A DNA stretch of 64,000 bases, taken from contig JOFO01000007.1 of NCBI GenBank assembly GCA_000721275.1, positions 152,211-216,210 of the forward strand, given 5' to 3'. The notes under the pieces are model-generated. The model searched no databases. It was not told the DNA's origin and saw nothing but the letters and a program-made list of their open reading frames with translations. The DNA comes from Microtetraspora glauca. Its GTDB lineage: Bacteria > Actinomycetota > Actinomycetes > Streptomycetales > Streptomycetaceae. Below, in pieces: positions 1 through 8,506 of this stretch (position 1 is its first letter; each line of letters opens with the position of its first letter). Position numbers and translations under genes: made by a program.

Positions 1-74
1 CGCGACCCCACCGGATATGCGGGCGCGTGCGGGTATGCCCGAATTGACGGTCTTCGGAATTCCCCTGAATCGAG

Positions 75-391
75 TTATCCACAGGGTGTGCGGAAGTTCT
101 GTGGATTCCCGGCCCGCCACCTCCGAATTGGGTGATCAAACCCGCCGTGCGCACTCATTTCGAGGGGAATCGCTCCCTCCGGAGGGTGAGTGTCGCAGGG
201 CCCGCCTGACGTGCGCCGCTGGGGACGCTGTGGACGGGGAGCATCCGCGCGACGGGTGAAGAGGGTGATTTGTCGACCTTGTCGGGGGCGGGTGTCGACT
301 TGTCCCCAGCCTGCGGACCGAGCCTGTGGATAACCGTGGGGAGAAAGCAAAAAGTATGCAGGTAGGACTATTGATGCCTACCTGTGGACGA
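75..391. other. Cluster of DnaA-box-like 9-mers in gene-free DNA
   Basis: No convincing gene lies in positions 1-429. The stretch holds two perfect TTATCCACA boxes in opposite orientation, at 75-83 and, as TGTGGATAA, at 325-333. Near matches to TTGTCCACA or TTATCCACA lie at 100-108, 229-237, 300-308 (TTGTCCCCA) and 383-391 (TGTGGACGA). Streptomyces DnaA prefers TTGTCCACA, and clusters of such boxes outside oriC can bind DnaA. A titration or regulatory role is inference. The stretch also contains whatever promoter serves the gene to the left of the window. Confidence 0.5.
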
Positions 392-429
392 ACGAACGCA
401 CGAGGCGTCGCGCTCCGTCACTATCGCGG

Positions 430-1365
430 TCAGGCCCTGCCGTCCTGGGCCCTCGCCAGCCAGTCGGAGGCAGCCGTGAACTCTTCGTCCGAGGTACCCC
501 GCCGCAGCGGCCGCACGTCCGCACGGGACGCGCCCGCCCGCGGATACGAGCCGAGGAACCGCACCTGCGGGCAGATCCGCTTGAGACCCATCAGCGCCTC
601 GCCGACCCGTCGGTCCGAGATGTGGCCCTCGGCGTCCACGGCGAAGCAGTAGTTCCCGATCCCCGCCCCCGTGGGCCGGGACTGGATCAGCATCAGGTTC
701 ACCCCCCGCACCGCGAACTCCTGGAGGAGTTCCAGAAGGGCACCCGGATGATCGTCACCCAGCCACAGCACCACCGAGGTCTTGTCCGCGCCGGTCGGCG
801 CCGCCGGCCGGGCCGGCCGGCCCACGAGCACGAAACGCGTCTCCGCGTTCTCCGCGTCGTGGATCTCCTTGACCAGCGCCTCCAGGCCGTACGTCGCCGC
901 CGCGAACTCGCCCGCGAAGGCCGCGTCGAACCGGCCCTCCTGCACCAGCCGGGCGCCGTCCGCGTTGGACGCCGCCGACTCCCACACCGCCTCCGGCAGG
1001 TGCTTGCGCAGCCAGTTGCGCACCTGCGGCTGGGCCACCGGATGGCCCGTCACCGTCTTGATGTCCGACAGCGCGGTCCCGGGACGCACCAGCAGCGCGA
1101 AGGCGATCGGCAGCAGCACCTCGCGGTAGATCATCAGCGGCTCGCCCGAGGCCAGCTCGTCGAGGGTCGCCGTCACCCCGCCCTCGACGGAGTTCTCGAT
1201 CGGCACCAGCGCGGCGGCCGCCTCCCCGTTCCGCACGGCGTCGAGCGCGGCCGGGACGGAGACCATGGGGACGAGCTCCCGCGTGGCCGCCTCGGGCAGG
1301 CTCCGCAGCGCGGCCTCCGTGAACGTGCCTTCGGGACCGAGGTAGGTGTACCGGGTGGCGGACAT
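430..1365 (-). CDS. pheA: Prephenate dehydratase
   Basis: This enzyme converts prephenate to phenylpyruvate in phenylalanine biosynthesis, in the cytoplasm. The 311-residue protein has the monofunctional layout, with no chorismate mutase domain. It opens with the YLGPEGTFTEAAL substrate-binding motif at about residues 7-20. A PIENSVEGG motif follows near residue 55, and an E-T-R-F motif near 175 stands in for the usual T-R-F loop. A C-terminal ACT domain begins at about residue 190 with a variant of the ESRP box (IQSRPTG) that would sense phenylalanine for feedback control. The ATG at 1365 leaves no extra N-terminal sequence before the motif. The same-strand gene upstream starts about 84 bases away and is functionally unrelated, so shared transcription is uncertain. 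Confidence 0.95.
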   Translation of the reverse strand: MSATRYTYLGPEGTFTEAALRSLPEAATRELVPMVSVPAALDAVRNGEAAAALVPIENSVEGGVTATLDELASGEPLMIYREVLLPIAFALLVRPGTALSDIKTVTGHPVAQPQVRNWLRKHLPEAVWESAASNADGARLVQEGRFDAAFAGEFAAATYGLEALVKEIHDAENAETRFVLVGRPARPAAPTGADKTSVVLWLGDDHPGALLELLQEFAVRGVNLMLIQSRPTGAGIGNYCFAVDAEGHISDRRVGEALMGLKRICPQVRFLGSYPRAGASRADVRPLRRGTSDEEFTAASDWLARAQDGRA

Positions 1366-1449
1366 GTCGTCAGCCTAGTGCGCCCCGGCGTCCGCTTCCG
1401 TCGCGTCCCGGCCCTCGGACGGGCGGCGGCCCCCGCGCCGCCGCGCCCC

Positions 1450-2796
1450 TCAGCCCTCCAGCAGCCGCTGGCCGACGTACTCGCCCTCGGCCGCCCCGCC
1501 CGGCACGGCGAAGAGGCCGCTGGACTCGTGCCGGACGAACCGGGACAGCGCGTCGCCCCGGTCCAGCTTCCGCTGCACCGGCACGAAGCCGCGCAGCGGA
1601 TCGGCCTGCCAGCAGATGAAGAGGAGCCCGGCGTCCGGGGTGCCGTCCGCGCCGATCCCGTCGTGGAAGGAGAAGGGCCGGCGCAGCATCGCCGCCCCGC
1701 CGTTCTGTTCGGGGGCGGAGATCCGGGCGTGGGCGTTGTCGGGGATGACGAGCTTGCCGTCCGCGCCCCGCTTGTTCAGGTCCAGCGGAGTGGTCTCGGA
1801 GCCGCCGGACAGCGGCGCCCCGTCCGCCTTGCGGCGGCCGATGACCCGCTCCTGCTTCTCCCGCGACAGGGCGTCCCAGTCGTCCAGGAGCATCCGGATC
1901 CGGCGCACGACCGCGTACGAGCCGCCCGCCATCCAGTCCTGGGCGCCGGTCGCCCCGGCCGGGACGAAGATCCGCCGGTCGAAGTCGGGGTCGGTGGGCT
2001 TCGGGTTGTTGGTGCCGTCGACCTGGCCCATGAGGTTCCGGGCGGTCATCGGGCGGGCGGTCGCGCCGGCGGAGCGGTTGAAGCCGTTCATCTGCCAGCG
2101 CACCCGGGCCGCGTTCCCGGCGTCCTTCTGGAGCGCGCGCAGCGCGTGGAAAGCGACCAGGGCGTCGTCCGCCCCGATCTGCACCCACAGGTCGCCCTCC
2201 GAGCGCTTGGGGTCGACGGCGTCGGAGGAGAAGGCCGGCAGCGGGTCCAGCTGCACCGGCCGGCGGGCGGTCAGCCCCGTCCGGTCGAAGAAGGTGCGGC
2301 CGAAGCCGAAGGTGACCGTGAGCGAGGACGGGCCCGCGTCCAGCGCGATCCCGGTGTCCTCGGCCGGAGCCTCGCCCGCCATCAGCGTCCGCGCCGTCGC
2401 CGACCAGCGGCGGAGCAGTGCGGCGGCCTCCTTGCGGCCGGCGCCCGGCGCGAGGTCGAAGGCGACCAGATGGCCGCGCGACTGGAGCGGGGTGGTGATG
2501 CCGGGCTGGTGCCGCCCGTGGAACCCGACCTCGGTGGCCCCCACGGAGGTGAGGGCCCGGGAGTCGCCGGCGCCGGGCGCGGAGTCGTCACCGGAGACGG
2601 CCGAGGCGATCCCGGCACCGCCGGCGGCGCCGATGACGAGGCCGGCGGCGCCCGCCGCGCCGACGGTGCCGAGCAGCCGGCGCCGGGAGACGTCCAGGCG
2701 GCCGTCACCGGAGCCGGAGCCGGAGGCGGCGGCGGTGGGGGTGGCGGCGTCGGCGCCGGTGGCCGAGGGGGAGGGCTTGCTCACGGGGTTGCTCAC
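1450..2796 (-). CDS. dtpA: Tat-exported DyP-type haem peroxidase (DtpA-like)
   Basis: A 448-residue dye-decolorizing peroxidase. The N-terminus carries a twin-arginine signal (S-R-R-R-L-L-G at about residues 38-44, then an alanine-rich hydrophobic stretch), so the enzyme should fold with haem and leave by Tat. The DyP hallmark G-Q-V-D-G supplies the distal Asp, and a downstream N-A-H-A-R-I segment supplies the likely proximal haem His. The next gene upstream, copC-copD, ends 6 bases before this start, so the two are almost certainly cotranscribed. The order Sco, PCu(A)C chaperone, CopC-CopD, DyP is the known DtpA locus of Streptomyces lividans, where DtpA supports maturation of the copper radical oxidase GlxA and morphogenesis. 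The same role here is inferred from family and synteny. Confidence 0.9.
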   Translation of the reverse strand: MSNPVSKPSPSATGADAATPTAAASGSGSGDGRLDVSRRRLLGTVGAAGAAGLVIGAAGGAGIASAVSGDDSAPGAGDSRALTSVGATEVGFHGRHQPGITTPLQSRGHLVAFDLAPGAGRKEAAALLRRWSATARTLMAGEAPAEDTGIALDAGPSSLTVTFGFGRTFFDRTGLTARRPVQLDPLPAFSSDAVDPKRSEGDLWVQIGADDALVAFHALRALQKDAGNAARVRWQMNGFNRSAGATARPMTARNLMGQVDGTNNPKPTDPDFDRRIFVPAGATGAQDWMAGGSYAVVRRIRMLLDDWDALSREKQERVIGRRKADGAPLSGGSETTPLDLNKRGADGKLVIPDNAHARISAPEQNGGAAMLRRPFSFHDGIGADGTPDAGLLFICWQADPLRGFVPVQRKLDRGDALSRFVRHESSGLFAVPGGAAEGEYVGQRLLEG

Positions 2797-2802
2797 GGGC
2801 GT

Positions 2803-4827
2803 TCAGCCGATCTTGATGTTCTTCTCGATGGTGGTCTGGTCGATCTCGGAGGTGCGGACCGTCACCTGGACGCGCCACTCGCCGGGCAGCGGGAGCTGCA
2901 CGCCGCTCGCGCTCCAGTGACCGGCCTGGATCCGGTCCGGGGCGACGGGCAGCGGGCCCACGCCCTTCTCCTCCAGGGTGAGGTTCACCTTGACCTCGGG
3001 GACGTCCAGCGGCTTGCCGTCCGGACGCTCCACGAACAGGTGCAGGGCGTTGGCGCCGGTGCGGCCCGGGTCGAGGCTGAGCCGGACGACGCCCTCGCCG
3101 TTCGCGCCGCCCGTGTCGAAGGGCAGCCGGACGTCCACCGGACGGTCGGGGACCGCGGCCGAGCCGGCGGCCGTCGCGCCGGTGCGGGCGGCCTCCTCCT
3201 CCGTGCGGCCGGGCTCGGTGGCGGTGAGGACGGTGGTCACCGCGAGCAGGACGACCGCGACGGCGGCCTCGGTCAGCACCGAGCGGCGCAGCCCGGTCCG
3301 CTCGGGGTCCGCGTCCCGCGCCTTCTTGCGCCGCGCGGTGGCCACGGCGGCGCGCTGCCGCGCGAGCTGCGCGGCCCGCACGGGGTCCGGCGCCTCTTCG
3401 GGTCCCTGCTCCTCAGGCTCCTCTTCACCGGAATCCGCCGGTGCGTCGGAGTCCGCCGGCGCCCCGGAGTCCAGGGCCGTGTCCGAGCCGGAGTCCGCAG
3501 CCTCCGCCTCCGTGCCTTCCGACTCCGCGGCCTCCGCATCCGCGCCCGCGGCCTCTGCTCCCGTGGCCCCCGCCTCCGAGGTCCGTTCCGCCAGCCGGCG
3601 GGTCCAGCGGCGGGATATCCAGGCGATGCCGACCAGCACGCCCATCAGACCGATCTTCACCAGGAGCAGCTGCCCGTACCGGGTGCCGGTGAGGGCGGAC
3701 CAGGAGCCGACCTGGCGCCAGGACTGGTAGAGGCCGGTGGCCACCAGGACGGCGACCGCGGCGAAGGCCACCCGGGAGAAGCGCTCGACCGCCGCGCGTT
3801 CCACCGACGGCGCCCGGTAGAGGGCGACCAGCAGGGTGGTGAGCCCGCCGAGCCAGGCGGCGACGGCGAGCAGGTGCAGGATGTCGACGGGCATGGCGAC
3901 GCCGGGCTGGATGCCGGTGGAGGCGTGCTCGGCCAGCGCCCACGTGCCGGCGATGCCCGCGGCGACGACGGTGCCGCCGAGACCCAGGCCGAAGGTGAGG
4001 TCCTTGCGTTCCTTCGCGTCGGTGCGCCGGGCGTACGCCCCGAAGAGGACGGCGACGAAGAGCGCGGCGGCTCCGAGCAGCAGCAGCCGGGAAGTGAGCG
4101 CGGCCCCGGTCTTGGTCTGGAGCACGGCCTGGAGCCCGGTGAGGTCGAAGACGTCGGCGAGCTTCCCGGAGCCGGTGTACGGGCCGCGCAGCAGCAGCAT
4201 GACGAGGGTGGCGCCGGTGAGGGCGAGCCAGCCGCGGACGACGGTCTGCTGCACGGGCCGGACGCTCGCGCCGCGCGGCCAGCACAGCAGCACGAAGGCG
4301 CCGCCGCCGACGAGGACGGCGAAACCCGCGTACGACAGATAGCGCGCGATCCCGTAGAGGGCGCCGACGATCCCTCCGCCGGCGGCCTGCGCGGGCAGCG
4401 CGACCGAGGTGGCGGAGGGGGCGCCGATGGAGAAGGTGAAGGCCCCGGCGATGGGGTGGCTGTCCGCGGAGACGGTCTGCCAGGCGACGGTGTACGTGCC
4501 GTCCGGCAGACCGGCCCGCAGGGCCACGCCGTACTTGACGACGGCGCCGCTGCACAGGTCGATGATCTCGCCGGTGTCGGCGCGCCGGCCCGACGGGTCG
4601 AGGACCCGGATCGAGTCGGGGCTCATCGCGACCTGTTCCGAGAAGGTGAGGCCGACCTGCTCGGGGGCGGTGGCGACCACCGCCCCGTCCTTCGGGTCGC
4701 TCCCGGTCAGGGCCGCGTGCGCGGAGGCGGGGGCGGCGCCGGCCAGGAGCACGCCCAGGAGCGTGGCCGCGAGGACCAGCATCCGGGTGAGGGCGGTGCC
4801 GAGGCGCGGGGCGGTGGGTGTCGTCAC
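2803..4827 (-). CDS. CopC-CopD fusion membrane protein (copper handling)
   Basis: A 674-residue fusion. After a signal peptide ending A-S-A, the mature protein begins with His in a CopC domain (H-A-A-L-T-G-S-D-P). That N-terminal His is the usual copper ligand of CopC. An eight-helix-type CopD membrane domain spans roughly residues 160-400. A long Ala/Glu/Asp-rich cytoplasmic linker follows (about 405-490), then another membrane segment and a C-terminal FixH/YtkA-like beta domain. CopC binds periplasmic Cu(II) and CopD is thought to move or relay copper across the membrane; direction is not visible from sequence. It sits between ecuC (20 bases upstream) and dtpA. The charged low-complexity linker is the variable part of the protein. 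Confidence 0.88.
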   Translation of the reverse strand: MTTPTAPRLGTALTRMLVLAATLLGVLLAGAAPASAHAALTGSDPKDGAVVATAPEQVGLTFSEQVAMSPDSIRVLDPSGRRADTGEIIDLCSGAVVKYGVALRAGLPDGTYTVAWQTVSADSHPIAGAFTFSIGAPSATSVALPAQAAGGGIVGALYGIARYLSYAGFAVLVGGGAFVLLCWPRGASVRPVQQTVVRGWLALTGATLVMLLLRGPYTGSGKLADVFDLTGLQAVLQTKTGAALTSRLLLLGAAALFVAVLFGAYARRTDAKERKDLTFGLGLGGTVVAAGIAGTWALAEHASTGIQPGVAMPVDILHLLAVAAWLGGLTTLLVALYRAPSVERAAVERFSRVAFAAVAVLVATGLYQSWRQVGSWSALTGTRYGQLLLVKIGLMGVLVGIAWISRRWTRRLAERTSEAGATGAEAAGADAEAAESEGTEAEAADSGSDTALDSGAPADSDAPADSGEEEPEEQGPEEAPDPVRAAQLARQRAAVATARRKKARDADPERTGLRRSVLTEAAVAVVLLAVTTVLTATEPGRTEEEAARTGATAAGSAAVPDRPVDVRLPFDTGGANGEGVVRLSLDPGRTGANALHLFVERPDGKPLDVPEVKVNLTLEEKGVGPLPVAPDRIQAGHWSASGVQLPLPGEWRVQVTVRTSEIDQTTIEKNIKIG

Positions 4828-4847
4828 TGTGTCACTCCGTCAACGGC

Positions 4848-5300
4848 TCAGTGCTGCTGCGGGTTGTGGGTGGCGGCCTCGACGGGCAGCTCGACCGTGA
4901 TCGGGTCGGCCTTCTCGAAGTGCAGCTCGACGCTGACCTTCTCGCCCTGCTTCGGCTTCGACTTCAGTTCCATGAACATGAGGTGGTTGCCGCCCCGGGC
5001 CAGCTTCAGCTCGCCGTGGGCGGGGATGTCGAAGGACGGCACCTGCCGCATCTTCTGGTTCTTCGTCTCGTGCAGGGTGACGTCGTCGGAGAGCGGGCTG
5101 GTGACCGACGTCAGCTTGTCGGCGGTGTCACCGGTGTTCTCGATGGTGAGGAAGCCGCCGGCCATGTCCATCACGGGCTGGGGCATGTACGCGCCGCTGA
5201 CCTTCAGCTCGGGCTCGTCGCCGCCGGACGAGCACCCGGTCAGCGCGAGGGCGGCGGCGAGGGCCACGGCGGCGGACAGGGCGGTGGTGCGGCGGGTCAC
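4848..5300 (-). CDS. ecuC: Extracytoplasmic copper chaperone, PCu(A)C family lipoprotein
   Basis: A 150-residue lipoprotein. The true start is the GTG at 5300, which overlaps the sco stop codon as GTGA; a start further upstream in this frame would read through sco. The lipobox L-T-G-C places the lipidated Cys at residue 23. The PCu(A)C copper site is visible as His77, Met84, His106 and Met108, with the conserved M-x21-H-x-M spacing. The loop between His77 and Met84 is shorter than in most family members. A His-containing tail (T-H-N-P-Q-Q-H) may add ligands. In S. lividans the equivalent protein (ECuC) passes Cu(I) to Sco; the overlap with sco supports the same partnership. Confidence 0.92.
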   Translation of the reverse strand: MTRRTTALSAAVALAAALALTGCSSGGDEPELKVSGAYMPQPVMDMAGGFLTIENTGDTADKLTSVTSPLSDDVTLHETKNQKMRQVPSFDIPAHGELKLARGGNHLMFMELKSKPKQGEKVSVELHFEKADPITVELPVEAATHNPQQH

Positions 5301-6028
5301 GGGTTCTCCCCCTTGATGATCTTCGGCAGGTCCTTGGCGTAGTCGTCGACGGTGGTGTCCTCCCCGTACAGGACGTAGCCCTGGTCGGTGGTGGGGGAGA
5401 AGGCGACGACCTGGGCGCCGTGCATGGAGACGACGGTGCCGTCGGCCTCCTTCTTCGGCGGGTCGATGCCGATGCCGATCGAGCGGGCGCCCGCCTGGAT
5501 CTTCGCGAAGTCGCCGGTGAGGCCGACGAAGGACGGGTCGCCGGCCGCGGGCAGCCACTTGGCCAGCGACGCGGCGGTGTCCCGCTCCGGGTCGGTGGTG
5601 ACGAAGACGACCTGGAGCTTGTCTTGGTCGGCCTTGGGGAGCTGCTTCTTGGCGATGGCGATGTTGCTCATCGTCAGCGGGCACACGTCGGGGCAGTTGG
5701 TGTAGCCGAAGTAGATGAGCGTCGGCTTGCCCTTGGTGCGCTCGCGCAGGTCGTAGCTCTGGCCCTTGGTGTCGGTGAGGACGAGGTCGGGCTTGGTGAA
5801 GGGCCGGTCGAGGACGGTGGCGGCCCGGCCCTTCTCGGTGGTGCCCTCGACCTGGACGAAGCCGGCGGAGGTGTCCTTGGTGTCGTCGCCGCCGAGGCCG
5901 ACCGCGGCGGTGATGCCGAGGGCGGCGACGATCGCGACGGCGGCGACGATCAGCGGGGTGCGCCGCCCGGGGCGGCCCGTGGTGCCGTCCCCGTCGCCGC
6001 GCGACGGGGACGTCTTCTCAGTGGACAT
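5297..6028 (-). CDS. sco: Sco1/SenC copper chaperone
   Basis: A 243-residue membrane-anchored thioredoxin-fold protein. An N-terminal transmembrane helix (about residues 25-45) follows a short basic cytoplasmic tail. The copper site is C-P-D-V-C (Cys112, Cys116), with the partner His expected in the M-H-G segment near residue 200. Sco proteins bind copper and deliver it to the CuA centre of cytochrome oxidase; in Streptomyces they also serve the GlxA-dependent morphogenesis pathway. The gene is translationally coupled to ecuC (GTGA overlap). The YcnI-like gene upstream ends 43 bases before this start, consistent with one long copper operon. Confidence 0.94.
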   Translation of the reverse strand: MSTEKTSPSRGDGDGTTGRPGRRTPLIVAAVAIVAALGITAAVGLGGDDTKDTSAGFVQVEGTTEKGRAATVLDRPFTKPDLVLTDTKGQSYDLRERTKGKPTLIYFGYTNCPDVCPLTMSNIAIAKKQLPKADQDKLQVVFVTTDPERDTAASLAKWLPAAGDPSFVGLTGDFAKIQAGARSIGIGIDPPKKEADGTVVSMHGAQVVAFSPTTDQGYVLYGEDTTVDDYAKDLPKIIKGENP

Positions 6029-6071
6029 GAGGGTTCTGTCTTTCGGTGTGCTGAGGTGCTGGCGGGTGCCG

Positions 6072-6872
6072 TCAGGCGGAGCGGCGGCGGCCGGCGAGGA
6101 GGCCGAAGGCGACGCCGGCGACGCCGACGAGGATGCCGGCGACGCCGAGGACGCGGGCCGTGGTGTCGGTGGAGGACGCCGAGGCGGTCTCGGTGCCGGA
6201 GTGGTCGCCCGCCTTGCCGTCGTGACCGGCCTCCGCGTCAGCCGAAGCCGAAGCCGAAGCCGAATCCGAACCCGAAGCGGAGGCGGACGCGGAGGCGGCG
6301 GGGGCGGTCGTGGCGGCCGCGCCGCCGTGGTGGTCCTCGCCGGCGGGCGAGAGCTTCAGGACGGGGGCCGGGTTCTGCGGCTCCTCGGAACCCTTCTGCT
6401 CCTCGATCCAGCGCACGACCTCCTTGTTGTCGTACGTCTGGATCGCCTTGAGGACGAGCTGGTCGGCGTCCTCGGGCAGCCGGCCGAGCGAGAGCGGGAA
6501 CTGCTGGAACTGGCCGGGGCCGATCTTCGCGCCGTCGGCGGTCCAGGTGACCTTGGAGACGGCCTCGTTGATCTGCTTGCCGTGCAGCGTCAGCGGCTTG
6601 TCCAGCTTGGTCCGGGTGACCTCGGCCTTCCAGCCAGGGACCGGCTGCGGCATGACGGAGGCGAGCGGGTGGTCGACGGGGAAGTTGACCTCGACCTTGA
6701 CGGTGGAGGCGTTGTCGCGCTCGTTGGGCACCTTGACGTTCACGGTGGCGTAGCCGCCCTGGGCGGCCTCGCCCTCGGGCTGCACGCTGACGTGCGCGAA
6801 GGCCGTGCCCGAGAGCAGGACGACGGAGGCGGCGGCGGTGCCGGCGGCGAGGGCGGCGCGGGACAGGTTCAT
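6072..6872 (-). CDS. YcnI-family (DUF1775) secreted copper-binding protein
   Basis: A 266-residue exported protein anchored at its C-terminus. The ATG at 6872 precedes a clear Sec signal ending A-F-A, so the mature protein starts with His. This is the N-terminal His arrangement through which YcnI domains bind Cu(II). The DUF1775 domain covers about residues 27-170, with the conserved Trp of P-G-W-K. It is followed by an Ala/Ser-rich linker encoded by repeated gccgaa-type hexamers on the plus strand (about 6240-6275), a transmembrane helix and a basic tail (G-R-R-R-S-A). It lies upstream of sco in the same orientation and so probably belongs to the copper operon. The precise role of YcnI proteins is not settled. 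Confidence 0.88.
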   Translation of the reverse strand: MNLSRAALAAGTAAASVVLLSGTAFAHVSVQPEGEAAQGGYATVNVKVPNERDNASTVKVEVNFPVDHPLASVMPQPVPGWKAEVTRTKLDKPLTLHGKQINEAVSKVTWTADGAKIGPGQFQQFPLSLGRLPEDADQLVLKAIQTYDNKEVVRWIEEQKGSEEPQNPAPVLKLSPAGEDHHGGAAATTAPAASASASASGSDSASASASADAEAGHDGKAGDHSGTETASASSTDTTARVLGVAGILVGVAGVAFGLLAGRRRSA

Positions 6873-7018
6873 GGAAGACACTCCGGCTCGGTGAGGGGTC
6901 CGCGGAGGGAGCCCCGGGAGAGGAAGGCGGTCCGGTCCGGCACACCGGCGCCACGGGCGGACTCCGGGCGGGCGGGCGCGGACGGGCGCGGTCCCGCTCC
7001 CTCGTGGAGCGGACCGCG

Positions 7019-7798
7019 TCAGGCTGCGAGGACGCAGGCGGCGGCCGGCGGGCCGCGGCGGATCACCGTGTGCTGGAGCGCCCCGGCCACCGGCGGCGGC
7101 GCGGAGTCGGAGGCGGTACGGGGCCGGCCGCGCGGACCGGCCGGGGACAGCGTCGCCAGACCGGCGACCAGGGCCCGTACGAGCCGGAGCGCGGCGCGCA
7201 GGGAGCGCACCGCGGCGCTCTCGGCCAGCTCGGCCGCGCCCTGCTCGGAGAGTTCGGCGAGCCGGACCAGGGCGAGGTCGCCGCGGCGCAGCAGCCAGCC
7301 GGCCACCAGGGCGGCGAGCAGGTGCCCGAGGACCATCGGCAGGCTCGGCAGCAGCGCGTCGCCCGCGGCGGCACCGGCCCCGTGCAGCCCCGCGTGGGCC
7401 TGCGCGGCGGCCGGGTCGATCCCGGCGCGCTGCAGTATCCCGGCGGCGTCGCCGGGCGTCAGGGAGGCGGCGCCCGCCCCGCAGACGAGCTTGGCCGCCA
7501 TCCGTACCAGGGTGCCGTCGGCCTGGGCGTCCAGCGCGAGCTGCCGCTGGCCGAGGCCGAAGAGGAGGTGGAGGCCCAGCTGGCCGCCGGCGAGCGCGGC
7601 GACGACGAAGCCGAGGGAGCGCTCGCGCCCGGTGAGCAGCACCGTGACGCCGAAGACGCCGAGGAATCCGGCGAGCAGCGTCCACAGGGCGATGCCCGCG
7701 CAGGCGGCGAGGGCGTGTCCCAGCGCGGACAGCACGACGCAGACCGCGGTGAACACCGCGGCCCTCAGCAGCCGTGGAGCGAGCGCGGGGGCAGACAT
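7019..7798 (-). CDS. Multi-pass membrane protein of the copper locus, unknown function
   Basis: A 259-residue protein with about five hydrophobic helices and no motif I can name. The start is taken as the ATG at 7798 (M-S-A-P-A-L-A-P). A weaker start 9 codons upstream gives only an acidic, non-hydrophobic extension. Helices fall at roughly residues 10-60, 65-85 and 130-160, with the C-terminal third soluble and Arg/Ala-rich. Small His-containing patches (L-G-H, L-H, A-H-A-G-L-H-G) could bind metal but are not diagnostic. It lies 146 bases upstream of the YcnI gene on the same strand. The context suggests a partner of copper export or uptake; this is inference only. Confidence 0.75.
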   Translation of the reverse strand: MSAPALAPRLLRAAVFTAVCVVLSALGHALAACAGIALWTLLAGFLGVFGVTVLLTGRERSLGFVVAALAGGQLGLHLLFGLGQRQLALDAQADGTLVRMAAKLVCGAGAASLTPGDAAGILQRAGIDPAAAQAHAGLHGAGAAAGDALLPSLPMVLGHLLAALVAGWLLRRGDLALVRLAELSEQGAAELAESAAVRSLRAALRLVRALVAGLATLSPAGPRGRPRTASDSAPPPVAGALQHTVIRRGPPAAACVLAA

Positions 7799-8001
7799 GG
7801 CGGCCCCATCATCGCACCAGGGCACCCGTCTTCATGAGGCAGGTCCGCAAGGTCGTTCTTGCGGGTGTTCGGGAGGACATACACCGGCCCGGGGCTCGTC
7901 ACATCCGCCGAACGGGCGCTCTTGACCGGTTCGCGCGCTTACCGGCGCCCGTCCCCGGCAATAGCTAGGGGTATGTCGAGCCGCTGCCGGGAGGCTGGAG
8001 C

Positions 8002-8442
8002 ATGAGCATCTGGTGGTCACTCCATCTGCGGCGCGAGGCCGCGAGCGTGCCGCTCGCCCGGCGCCTGTTCCTCGGCACCATGGAGACGGCCGGGGTGGAT
8101 CCCGACGTGTCCTACGAGCTGTCGGTGGCCCTGACGGAGGCGTGTGCCAACGCCGTCGAGCACGGCGGCGGCGCCGCGGGCCGGGGCTCGGAGGCGTACC
8201 GGGTGACGGCCTTCCTGGACGGCGAGACCTGCCGTATCGAGGTCGCCGACGCCGGGCCGGGCTTCACCGGGGCGGCGCCGGCCCGGGCGGCCTGCCAGGA
8301 CGCCGAGAGCGGGCGCGGGCTCCGCCTGATCGAGGAGCTCGCCGACCACGTGCAGTTCGGCCGCTCGGGCCGGGGCGGCGCCGTGGTCAGCTTCGACAAG
8401 CTGCTGAAGTGGAAGGACAGCCCGTCCCTCCTCATGGCCTGA
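8002..8442 (+). CDS. HATPase_c anti-sigma-factor-like ATP-binding protein
   Basis: A 146-residue stand-alone GHKL ATPase of the SpoIIAB/RsbW class. The N-box (ELSVALTEACANAVEHGG), the G1 box (D-A-G-P-G-F) and the G2 box (G-R-G-L-R-L-I) are intact, so ATP binding is expected. Family members phosphorylate anti-sigma antagonists or sequester sigma factors; the Streptomyces genome carries dozens of them and a specific partner cannot be assigned. No partner gene is adjacent, because the downstream gene is convergent. The ATG at 8002 follows a good ribosome site (GGAGGCTGG). A GGGTAT hexamer at 7969-7974, like the -10 of SigB/SigF-type promoters, lies just upstream, but I found no matching -35. Confidence 0.88.
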   Translation: MSIWWSLHLRREAASVPLARRLFLGTMETAGVDPDVSYELSVALTEACANAVEHGGGAAGRGSEAYRVTAFLDGETCRIEVADAGPGFTGAAPARAACQDAESGRGLRLIEELADHVQFGRSGRGGAVVSFDKLLKWKDSPSLLMA

Positions 8443-8463
8443 CGGCCTGATGGCGTGAACCGC

Positions 8464-8493
8464 GTGCGGGGCCCCTCGGAAGGGGCCCCGCAC
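8464..8493. terminator. Bidirectional hairpin terminator
   Basis: A perfect 13-bp stem (8464-8476 with 8481-8493) with a 4-base loop. It sits between the convergent ends of the HATPase gene and the aminopeptidase gene. There is no U-tract, as is usual in Streptomyces. Confidence 0.8.
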
Positions 8494-8506
8494 ACGCGAC
8501 GCGCGG

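Noticed and set aside
1..429. A chromosomal replication origin
   Set aside because: Only two perfect boxes and a few variants are present, far fewer than in a Streptomyces oriC, and no dnaA or dnaN gene is beside it.
622..5316. A 1564-codon open frame on the plus strand across pheA, dtpA, copCD and ecuC
   Set aside because: It is antisense to four well-supported genes, is Arg/Gly/Ala-rich, has no ribosome site or known motif, and results from high GC in the opposite frame.
6240..6275. A hexamer microsatellite (gccgaa units) as a regulatory repeat
   Set aside because: It is in frame inside the YcnI-like gene and encodes the Ala/Ser linker, so coding low complexity explains it.
7969..7974. 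A SigB/SigF-type promoter before the HATPase gene at 8002
   Set aside because: The -10-like GGGTAT is present, but no G-N-N-T type -35 lies 14-16 bases upstream.
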